Source: Micromonospora sp. MH99 (GTDB taxonomy: Bacteria; Actinomycetota; Actinomycetes; Mycobacteriales; Micromonosporaceae). From it: a stretch of 32,096 nt of DNA. Positions 22,167-28,669 of this stretch are shown in pieces (the stretch's first letter is position 1; every line of letters starts with the position of its first letter). A program made the translations under genes and the position numbers. The stretch covers positions 1 through 32,096 of the forward strand of contig NZ_MUZA01000070.1 in the NCBI RefSeq assembly GCF_021442385.1, given 5' to 3'. Under the pieces are notes generated by a model, which was not told where the DNA came from, made no database searches, and was given only the letters and a program-made list of their open reading frames with translations.

Positions 22167-24023
22167 ATGACCCACTACAAGAGCAACCTGCGGGACCTCG
22201 AGTTCAACCTGTTCGAGGTCTTCGGGGCGGACCGGGCGTTCGGCCAGGAGCCCTATTCGGAACTCGACGCCGACACCGCCCGCAGTTTCCTCGCCGAGCT
22301 GGACCGCCTCGCCCGCGAGGACCTGGCCGCCAGCTACACGGACAGCGACCGCAACCCGCCGGTCTTCGACCCGGCCACGCACACCGCCCCACTGCCGGCG
22401 TCGTTCAAGAAGTCGTACCAGGCGTTCATGGACTCCGAGTTCTGGCGCCTGGACCTGCCGCCCGCGCTGGGCGGCACCAACGCGCCCCGCGCGCTCTGGT
22501 GGGCACTCGCCGAGCTGGTGCTCGGCTCCAACGCTCCGATCTGGATGTACGCCTCCGGCCCGTCCTTCGCGCACGTGCTGCACGTCGAGGGCACCGAGCG
22601 GCAGAAGAAGTGGGCCAAGCTCTTCATCGACAAGCAGTGGGGCTCGACCATGGTGCTCACCGAGCCGGACGCCGGCTCGGACGTCGGCGCCGGTCGGGCC
22701 CGTGCGACGCAGCAGCCCGACGGTTCCTGGCACATCGAGGGCGTGAAGCGCTTCATCACCTCGGGCGAGCACGACCTGACCGACAACATCGTGCACTACG
22801 TGCTGGCCCGCCCGGTCGGCGTGGAGGGCGTCGGTGGCCCCGGCACCAAGGGCCTGTCCCTCTTCGTGGTGCCCAAGTTCCACTTCGACGAGACCACCGG
22901 CGAGCTGGGTGAGCGCAACGGCGTCTACACCACGAACGTCGAGCACAAGATGGGCCTGAAGGTCTCCAACACCTGCGAGCTGACCTTCGGTGGGCACGGC
23001 GTACCGGCCAAGGGCTGGCTGCTCGGCGACAAGCACGACGGCATCCGGCAGATGTTCATGATCATCGAGTACGCCCGGATGCTTGTCGGCACCAAGGCCA
23101 TCGCGACCCTCTCCACCGGCTACCTCAACGCCCTGGAGTACGCGAAGAGCCGGGTGCAGGGCGCCGACCTGGTCCAGCAGGCGGACAAGACCGCCCCGCG
23201 GGTCACCATCACCCACCACCCGGACGTCCGCCGCTCGCTGCTGCTGCAGAAGTCGTACGCCGAGGGTCTTCGTGCCCTGGTCCTCTACACCGCCACCTGG
23301 CAGGACAAGGTGGCCATCGCCGAGGCGGCCGGCGACGAGAAGGCCACCAAGCTGGCCAAGCGGGTCAACGACCTGCTGCTGCCGCTGGTCAAGGGCGTCG
23401 GGTCGGAGCGGGCCTACGAGATGCTCGGCCACGAGGCACTGCAGACCTTCGGCGGCTCCGGCTTCCTGCAGGACTACCCGCTGGAGCAGTACGTCCGGGA
23501 CGCCAAGATCGACACGCTGTACGAGGGCACCACTGCCATCCAGAGCCTGGACCTGATCTTCCGCAAGATCGTCCGGGACAACGGCAAGGCGCTGATGGCG
23601 GTCGCCGCCGAGATCCAGGAGTTCATCTCCTCCGAGGCGGGCAACGGCCAGCTCAAGGAGGAGCGGCAGGCGCTCGGCAAGGCGCTCGCCGAGATCCAGA
23701 ACATCCTCGGCACGATGACCGGCTGGCTGGGCGAGGCACAGGGTGGCGACACCCGCGCGCTCTACAAGGTCGGCCTGAGCAGCCGGCGGTTCCTGCTGGC
23801 CATCGGCGACCTGGTCGTCGGCTGGCTGCTGCAGAAGCAGGCAGACGTCGCGCTCAAGGCGCTGGCCGGCGAGGTCTCCGCCACCGACAAGGCGTTCTAC
23901 ACCGGCAAGGTGGCCGCCGCCCGATTCTTCGCCCGTGAGGTGCTGCCGCGCATCGGTGCCGACCGGCGGATCATCGAGGGCACCGACCTCGACATCATGG
24001 ACCTCCCGGAGGAGGCCTTCTGA
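22167..24023 (+). CDS. fadE5: Acyl-CoA dehydrogenase, FadE5 type
   Basis: This 618-residue protein is a long-form acyl-CoA dehydrogenase with an extra C-terminal helical domain (about 480-618). The N-terminus MTHYKSNLRDLEFNLFEVFG and the block DRNPPVFDPATHTAPLP are hallmarks of the mycobacterial FadE5 group (about 611 residues), broad-range fatty acyl-CoA dehydrogenases in beta-oxidation. Also visible are the FAD/substrate segment TMVLTEPDAGSDVGAG, FITSGEH, and YEGTTAIQ with Glu453, the expected catalytic base. Electrons pass to ETF and then to EtfD, whose gene lies at 1904 in this window and shares the operator motif. ATG at 22167; the ribosome binding site is a modest purine run. A strong hairpin terminator follows. 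The symbol is by similarity. Confidence 0.93.
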   Translation: MTHYKSNLRDLEFNLFEVFGADRAFGQEPYSELDADTARSFLAELDRLAREDLAASYTDSDRNPPVFDPATHTAPLPASFKKSYQAFMDSEFWRLDLPPALGGTNAPRALWWALAELVLGSNAPIWMYASGPSFAHVLHVEGTERQKKWAKLFIDKQWGSTMVLTEPDAGSDVGAGRARATQQPDGSWHIEGVKRFITSGEHDLTDNIVHYVLARPVGVEGVGGPGTKGLSLFVVPKFHFDETTGELGERNGVYTTNVEHKMGLKVSNTCELTFGGHGVPAKGWLLGDKHDGIRQMFMIIEYARMLVGTKAIATLSTGYLNALEYAKSRVQGADLVQQADKTAPRVTITHHPDVRRSLLLQKSYAEGLRALVLYTATWQDKVAIAEAAGDEKATKLAKRVNDLLLPLVKGVGSERAYEMLGHEALQTFGGSGFLQDYPLEQYVRDAKIDTLYEGTTAIQSLDLIFRKIVRDNGKALMAVAAEIQEFISSEAGNGQLKEERQALGKALAEIQNILGTMTGWLGEAQGGDTRALYKVGLSSRRFLLAIGDLVVGWLLQKQADVALKALAGEVSATDKAFYTGKVAAARFFAREVLPRIGADRRIIEGTDLDIMDLPEEAF

Positions 24024-24077
24024 CCGTGCCACGGCACGCGTGAGCGGTTCCGGGTCGCACCACCCGGCGCCGACACC

Positions 24078-24111
24078 GACGGCCGGTGGGGCAATCGCCC
24101 CGCCGGCCGTC
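24078..24111 (+). terminator. Hairpin terminator after the FadE5-type gene
   Basis: Arms 24078-24092 and 24097-24111 pair over 15 bp with one G-U around AATC. Confidence 0.8.
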
Positions 24112-24232
24112 GTCGGCTTCACGTCCGGGACATTGGCTGAGCCCGGTCGGGTATGCCGGTGCCGTGGCGGGTAACCCGCCGTGACCACGAAAGGGAACGC
24201 CCAGAGCCACCGCACGGGGGAGTGCAGCGCAC

Positions 24233-24502
24233 ATGGGTGTAGGAAGCGGCATCTTTCTCATCGCGCTCGGCGCGATCATGACCTTCGCGATCAGGGCCAA
24301 CGTCTGGTGGATAGACCTGCGCGCGGTCGGCTGGGTGTTCATCCTGGCCGGGCTGGCCGTGCTGCTGACCACGCTCTGGTTCTGGCAGGACCGGCGCAAG
24401 CGGGCCCGGACCCTCATCGTGGAGGAGAACCGGCTGTCCCATCCGACGGCGATGATGCCACCACCGCCGGACCCCCCGCCGCCGACCGCGCCGCCGTCCT
24501 GA
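24233..24502 (+). CDS. DUF6458 family small membrane protein (copy 1)
   Basis: This 89-residue protein has two membrane helices (about 5-22 and 31-52) and the family pattern IFLIALGAIMTFAI, VGWVFILAG, LLTTLWFW. A basic stretch (QDRRKRART) follows the second helix and the tail is Pro-rich (PPPPDPPPPTAPP). Function unknown; the family is restricted to actinobacteria. The ATG has GGGGGAG eleven bases upstream. It is a paralogue of the gene at 25210, with a phosphatase gene lying between them on the opposite strand. Confidence 0.85.
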   Translation: MGVGSGIFLIALGAIMTFAIRANVWWIDLRAVGWVFILAGLAVLLTTLWFWQDRRKRARTLIVEENRLSHPTAMMPPPPDPPPPTAPPS

Positions 24503-24527
24503 CCCACGCACGCCTGAGGACGTACGC

Positions 24528-24561
24528 CTGAGCCACCCGTCACGCGCGGCGGGTGGCTCAG
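24528..24561. terminator. Bidirectional hairpin terminator
   Basis: CTGAGCCACCCG (24528-24539) pairs perfectly with CGGGTGGCTCAG (24550-24561). The right arm includes the stop codon of the SixA-type gene. Confidence 0.75.
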
Positions 24562-25097
24562 CCGCGTGCGGTGTACCGCTGCGCGACCGGCGCCCCGCCT
24601 CTGCCCCACTCAGTCCACGCGGACACGCTGCGGTGCACCGCCAGCTCGGCGGTCCGTAGCCCCTCCTCGTCCGCAGTCTCCGGGTCGAGAAACGCGGACA
24701 GCAGCGAGACACCTGGATTGTGGGCGATCAGCAGCACGACCCGAGCCGCCGAATCGGCGGTACGGACCAGCGACAACAGCTCCTCGGGGTGGGCGTCGTA
24801 CGCGCCGGGCTCGTAGCGGACGGTCGGGCGGGGACCGGTCGGCCCACCCTCCGGCGGCGAACCGGCCATCCCCATCGCCACCCCGTGCCAGGTCTGGCGG
24901 GTGCGCCGGGCCGTCGAGCAGATCACCACGTCGGGCAGCAGATCGTGGTGGGCCAGCCACGCGCCGGCCGCCGCCGCGTCGGCCTCCCCGCGGGCGCTGA
25001 GCGGGCGCTCGGCGTCGTCAGTGCCCTCGCTGCCCTGCTCGGCCTTGGCGTGCCGGAGCAACACCAGTGTCCGCGTCTCGGCATGGCTGTCCGTCAT
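24558..25097 (-). CDS. SixA-type histidine phosphatase
   Basis: This 179-residue protein has the histidine phosphatase core: LVLLRHAKAE with catalytic His16, the ERPLSARGEADA segment, CSTARRTRQTW and the second active-site His126 in LLIAHNPG. The small size and HAKAE motif place it with SixA (phosphohistidine phosphatase) rather than phosphoglycerate mutases. The target could be a phosphohistidine protein or a small phosphoester. The ATG has GGTGG just upstream. It is convergent with DUF6458 copy 1 and divergent from copy 2. Confidence 0.88.
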   Translation of the reverse strand: MTDSHAETRTLVLLRHAKAEQGSEGTDDAERPLSARGEADAAAAGAWLAHHDLLPDVVICSTARRTRQTWHGVAMGMAGSPPEGGPTGPRPTVRYEPGAYDAHPEELLSLVRTADSAARVVLLIAHNPGVSLLSAFLDPETADEEGLRTAELAVHRSVSAWTEWGRGGAPVAQRYTARG

Positions 25098-25209
25098 ACC
25101 ACCAGCTTGCCCGATTGGCGATCTTCCTGCCGGGGTAAGTCCAGGGATGCCGCACCCCTATCAACGGCCGCGGCGGACCGTACGCCTGGTAAGAGCCGAG
25201 GAGCGAGAC

Positions 25210-25497
25210 ATGGGCATTGGTGGCAGCATCTTCCTGATCGCGCTGGGCGCGATCTTCGCGTTCGCCGTGGAGGCCGACCTGGGTTGGCTGAACCTGGCCG
25301 TCGTCGGCTGGGTGTTGATGCTCGCCGGTGTCGCCGGCCTGCTCACCACCCTCTACTTCTGGAACAGCCGCCGTCGCACGGTGGTCGCCGCCCCGGTCCG
25401 CGAAGAGCGCGTGGTGGCCGACCGGGTCGTTCCCGTCCAGAACGACCAGGTCGTGCAGGAGTACCGCGAGGTGCGTCGGCCGGGTCGCCCCGTCTGA
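25210..25497 (+). CDS. DUF6458 family small membrane protein (copy 2)
   Basis: This 95-residue protein has two membrane helices (about 5-22 and 30-52) with the family pattern IFLIALGAIFAFAVEADLGW, VGWVLMLAG and LLTTLYFW, then a basic patch (NSRRRTVV) and a charged tail ending REVRRPGRPV. The tail differs wholly from copy 1. The ATG has GAGGAG upstream. It is probably monocistronic, since a hairpin follows 18 bases after the stop. Function unknown. Confidence 0.88.
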   Translation: MGIGGSIFLIALGAIFAFAVEADLGWLNLAVVGWVLMLAGVAGLLTTLYFWNSRRRTVVAAPVREERVVADRVVPVQNDQVVQEYREVRRPGRPV

Positions 25498-25514
25498 TCC
25501 CTCGCCCGCACACT

Positions 25515-25544
25515 CCGGGGTCCCGCAGCGTGGCGGGGCCCCGG
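25515..25544 (+). terminator. Hairpin terminator after DUF6458 copy 2
   Basis: CCGGGGTCCCGC (25515-25526) pairs with GCGGGGCCCCGG (25533-25544) with one G-U around a 6-base loop. Confidence 0.75.
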
Positions 25545-25563
25545 CTCGCGTCTGTGGGCGTCG

Positions 25564-25615
25564 GCCTGAGGCGAACAGCGGTGCCCTGTGGGGGGTCTGC
25601 CTCAGGCGAACAGCG
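25564..25615. repeat. 17-base direct repeat at the 3' end of the hemolysin-III gene
   Basis: 25564-25580 and 25599-25615 differ at one base of 17, spaced 35 bases apart. The second copy holds the stop codon and last codons of the hemolysin-III gene; the first lies just beyond its end. It looks like a small tandem duplication. Confidence 0.6.
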
Positions 25616-26279
25616 CGAAGTAGATCGCGATGTGGTGGCACAGCGCGGCCAGCAGCGTGCAGGCGTGGAAGAACTCGTGGTGGCCGAAGACGGTGGGCCA
25701 CGGGTTGGGCCGGCGCAGCGCGTAGAAGACCGCGCCGACGCTGTAGATGGCCCCACCGACGATGAGCAGCACCAGCGCCGCGACCCCGCCGCCATGCAGG
25801 ATCTGCGGCAGCATGGCCACCGCCACCCAGCCCAGCGCCAGGTAGAGCGGCGCGGAGACCCAGCGCGGCGCGTGTGGCCAGATCATCTTGAGCGCCACAC
25901 CGGCCAGTGCGCCACCCCAGACCAGGGCCAGCATCAAGGTGGCCTGCCCGCTCGAGAGGAGCATGACGCAGAGCGGGGTGTACGTGCCGGCGATGAACAC
26001 GAAGATCATGCAGTGGTCCATCCGGCGCATCACCTGGTAGCCGCGCTCGGACCACACACGACGGTGGTACAGGGCGCTCGTGCCGAACAGCCCGCAGACC
26101 GTCAGGCTGTAGATGACGCAGCTCACCAGGGGTGCCCAGCCCGGTCGGGTGGCGGCGATCGAGCAGAGCACGATGCCGCCGACCACGGCGACGAAGAAGG
26201 CGTACGTGTGCAGCCAGCCGCGCATCCGGGGCTTGCCGATGTCGACCGGCTTCAGACGAAGCGGGGCGGAGGTGGTCAC
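25602..26279 (-). CDS. Hemolysin III family (PAQR/TrhA) membrane protein
   Basis: This 225-residue protein has seven predicted membrane helices. The PAQR-type metal-site motifs are present: SALYHRRVW after helix two, MRRMDHCMIFVFIAGTYTP, and near the C-terminus FGHHEFFHACTLLAALCHH, which supplies His ligands. Bacterial members (YqfA/TrhA) influence membrane fatty-acid composition or act as hydrolase-like receptors; true hemolysis is not implied. GTG start at 26279 with TAACCT ending six bases before it, so the message may be leaderless. Divergent from pxpB. A copy of its last codons is repeated just downstream. Confidence 0.9.
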   Translation of the reverse strand: MTTSAPLRLKPVDIGKPRMRGWLHTYAFFVAVVGGIVLCSIAATRPGWAPLVSCVIYSLTVCGLFGTSALYHRRVWSERGYQVMRRMDHCMIFVFIAGTYTPLCVMLLSSGQATLMLALVWGGALAGVALKMIWPHAPRWVSAPLYLALGWVAVAMLPQILHGGGVAALVLLIVGGAIYSVGAVFYALRRPNPWPTVFGHHEFFHACTLLAALCHHIAIYFALFA

Positions 26280-26285
26280 GACATC

Positions 26286-26291
26286 AGGTTA
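26286..26291 (-). promoter_or_regulatory. -10 box for leaderless hemolysin-III transcript
   Basis: On the minus strand TAACCT ends six bases before the GTG start. Confidence 0.4.
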
Positions 26292-26386
26292 CGGCACCGT
26301 AGGTTACTTTCAAGTAGTCAGGCCGGTGACACCGAGCACCGTCACCGTGGACACCGTGCCGGCACGGCGTCGGCGAGGATGAGCGG

Positions 26387-27073
26387 ATGCGGATCCGACC
26401 CGCCGGTGCCCACGCTCTGCTGCTCGACTGCACCGCCCCGGCCGACATTCCCGAGGCGGCAGTGGTCGAAGCGTGGCGGGCCGAGCTGTGGCGCCGCCGC
26501 GAGCAGGGTGACCTGAGCGCGGTCGAGATCGTGCCGGGGGCCCGCACCGTCCTGCTCGACGGCCTGCCCGACCCCACCGCCACCGCCGCCCTGCTGTCCC
26601 GCTGGACGCCAGCGGTCGCCGCCGCCGCCACTGAACGTCACGGCATCGCGGCCGGCGCCGGCGGCGGTGACACGACCAGCGGCGGCGGCTCCGGCGCGGA
26701 GGTCGTCGTGCCTGTCGAGTTCGACGGGCCGGACCTGCCGGTCGTCGCCGACCACTGGGGCGTCGACGTGCCGGCCGTCCTGCGCCGCCTGACCGGCACC
26801 CGGTTCCGGGTCGCGTTCTGCGGGTTCGCTCCCGGCTTCCCCTACCTGACCGGGCTCCCCACCGAGCTGGCGCTGCCCCGGTTGCCCACTCCCCGCCCCC
26901 GGGTGCCGGCCGGCTCGGTCGCCCTGGCCGGCCCGTACGCCGGCATCTACCCCAGCGCATCCCCCGGCGGCTGGCTGCTGGTCGGCCGGACCGACCTGCC
27001 CCTCTTCGACGTCGACGTCGACCCGCCCGCCCGGCTCGGCCCCGGCACCCGCGTCCGGATGGTGGCGACGTGA
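26387..27073 (+). CDS. pxpB: 5-oxoprolinase subunit PxpB
   Basis: This 228-residue protein belongs to the family formerly called allophanate hydrolase subunit 1/KipI-like. Key stretches are the N-terminal RIRPAGAHALLLD and the conserved FCGFAPGFPYLTGLP followed by PRPRVPAGSVALAG. With PxpC and PxpA it forms the ATP-dependent prokaryotic 5-oxoprolinase, which opens 5-oxoproline (pyroglutamate) to L-glutamate and removes a damage product of glutamine and glutamate. An insert of about 20 Gly/Thr/Ser-rich residues (around 85-105) is unusual but looks like a flexible loop. ATG with GAGG upstream. It overlaps pxpC by four bases (GTGA). Confidence 0.92.
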   Translation: MRIRPAGAHALLLDCTAPADIPEAAVVEAWRAELWRRREQGDLSAVEIVPGARTVLLDGLPDPTATAALLSRWTPAVAAAATERHGIAAGAGGGDTTSGGGSGAEVVVPVEFDGPDLPVVADHWGVDVPAVLRRLTGTRFRVAFCGFAPGFPYLTGLPTELALPRLPTPRPRVPAGSVALAGPYAGIYPSASPGGWLLVGRTDLPLFDVDVDPPARLGPGTRVRMVAT

Positions 27074-27933
27074 CCCGGCCCGCAGCGATCGAGGTGCTCC
27101 GCGCGGGCGCGCTCACCACCGTGCAGGATCTGGGTCGGCCCGGCTGGGCGCACCTCGGCGTACCCCGCTCCGGCGCCCTCGACCCGACCGCCCTGCGGCT
27201 CGCCAACCGGCTGGTCGGCAACGCCGAGCAGGCCGCCGGCCTGGAGATCACCCTGACCGGCTGCACACTGCGGCTGACCCACGCCGCCACCGTGGCGATC
27301 ACCGGCGCCGAGGTGGCGGTCCGCGCCGGGGACCGCCCGGGCGACACCGGCCGCCCGCTCACCGTCCCGGCCGGGACCGTGCTGCGCGTCGGCCCCGCCC
27401 GTCGGGGCGTACGGAGCTGGCTCGCCGTGGCCGGCGGGATCGACGTACCGCAGGTGCTCGGCAGCCGCGCCACCGACACCCTCGCCGGGCTCGGCCCGCC
27501 CGTGCTGCGCGACGGCGACCGGCTGCCGCTGGGCGTGCCGCTGGCCGAACCCGCGCCGGTGGACGTGACCGTCGGCCCGGCACCCGCGACCGAACTGCGC
27601 CTGAGCGTGCGCCTCGGACCCCGCGACGACTGGTTCACCTCGAGCGCGCTCGACCTGCTCTTCGGCACCGCGTACACCGTCAGCCCGGTCAGCAACCGGG
27701 TCGGCGCGCGGCTCGCCGGCGCGGCCCTGCCCCGCGCGGTCGCCGGCGAACTGCCCAGCGAGGGCATCGTGCTCGGGGCGGTACAGGTGCCGGCGGACGG
27801 CCAACCCCTGATCTTCCTCGCCGACCATCCGACCACCGGCGGTTACCCGGTCATCGGGGTGGTCACCGACGTGACCCAGCTCGCGCAGGCCCGGCCAGGT
27901 ACTACCGTCAGATTCCATGGACCTCAACGCTGA
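27070..27933 (+). CDS. pxpC: 5-oxoprolinase subunit PxpC
   Basis: This 287-residue protein belongs to the biotin-dependent carboxyltransferase-like/KipA family. Signature segments are TTVQDLGRPGWAHLGVPRSG near the start, the RLANRLVGN helix, SWLAVAGGIDVPQVLGSRAT, and near the end LPSEGIVLGAVQVPADG with TTGGYPVIGVV. It pairs with PxpB as the KipI/KipA-like half of 5-oxoprolinase. GTG start overlapping the pxpB stop, and its own 3' end overlaps pxpA by 17 bases, so all three subunits are translationally coupled. Confidence 0.92.
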   Translation: MTRPAAIEVLRAGALTTVQDLGRPGWAHLGVPRSGALDPTALRLANRLVGNAEQAAGLEITLTGCTLRLTHAATVAITGAEVAVRAGDRPGDTGRPLTVPAGTVLRVGPARRGVRSWLAVAGGIDVPQVLGSRATDTLAGLGPPVLRDGDRLPLGVPLAEPAPVDVTVGPAPATELRLSVRLGPRDDWFTSSALDLLFGTAYTVSPVSNRVGARLAGAALPRAVAGELPSEGIVLGAVQVPADGQPLIFLADHPTTGGYPVIGVVTDVTQLAQARPGTTVRFHGPQR

Positions 27934-28669
27934 CCTCGGCGAAGGATTCGGCATCTGGCGGCTCGGTGACGACGACGCGCTGCTGGACCTGGTGACCTCC
28001 GCCAACGTGGCCTGTGGCTTCCACGGCGGTGACCCGTCCACCATGCGGCGGGTCTGCGAGGGCGCGGCGAAGCGCGGCGTCGCGGTGGGCGCGCAGGTCG
28101 GCTACCGGGACCTGGCCGGCTTCGGCCGGCGACGCATCGCGTACGACTTCGCCGAACTGCGCGACGAGATCACCTACCAGTTGGGCGCGCTGGACGCCTT
28201 CTGCCGGCTCTTTCGCACCCGGGTCCGCTACCTCAAGCCCCACGGCGCGCTCTACCACGCGGCCGCCACCGACGAGTCCCAGGCGGCGGCGGTGGTCGCC
28301 GCCGTCAGCGGCCACGACCCCGAGATGCCCGTGCTCTGCCTGCCCGGCTCGGTGCTCGCCCAGCTCGCCGTCGGGGCGGGCCTGCCGGTGGTCGCCGAGG
28401 CGTTCGCCGACCGCGGCTACCTGCCCAACGGGTCGCTGGTGCCGCGCGGCGCACCCGGCGCGCTGATCACCGATCCGGAGGAGGTGGCCACCCGGGCGGT
28501 ACGGATGGCCACCGAACGGACCGTCGTGGCGGTGGACGGCACAGTGGTCCCCTGCCCGGTGGAGTCGATCTGCGTACACGGGGACACACCGGGGGCGGTC
28601 TCCGCCACCGAGCTGGTCCGCGCCTCCCTGATCGACGCCGACGTCCCGCTCGCCCCGTTCGCCGCCTAG
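27917..28669 (+). CDS. pxpA: 5-oxoprolinase subunit PxpA (LamB/YcsF family)
   Basis: This 250-residue protein has the LamB/YcsF hallmarks MDLNADLGEGFG at the start, SANVACGFHGGDP near residue 35, GAQVGYRDLAGFGRR and VRYLKPHGALYH, then FADRGYLPNGSLVPRG. It completes the PxpABC 5-oxoprolinase. The ATG lies inside the 3' end of pxpC. Its stop codon shares CTAG with the stop codon of the convergent NHLRC2-like gene, so the genes overlap tail to tail by four bases with no room for a terminator. Confidence 0.94.
   Translation: MDLNADLGEGFGIWRLGDDDALLDLVTSANVACGFHGGDPSTMRRVCEGAAKRGVAVGAQVGYRDLAGFGRRRIAYDFAELRDEITYQLGALDAFCRLFRTRVRYLKPHGALYHAAATDESQAAAVVAAVSGHDPEMPVLCLPGSVLAQLAVGAGLPVVAEAFADRGYLPNGSLVPRGAPGALITDPEEVATRAVRMATERTVVAVDGTVVPCPVESICVHGDTPGAVSATELVRASLIDADVPLAPFAA

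Noticed and set aside
22125..24215. Minus-strand ORF of 696 codons opposite the FadE5-type gene
   Set aside because: Antisense shadow with no domain; the plus strand encodes a complete acyl-CoA dehydrogenase.
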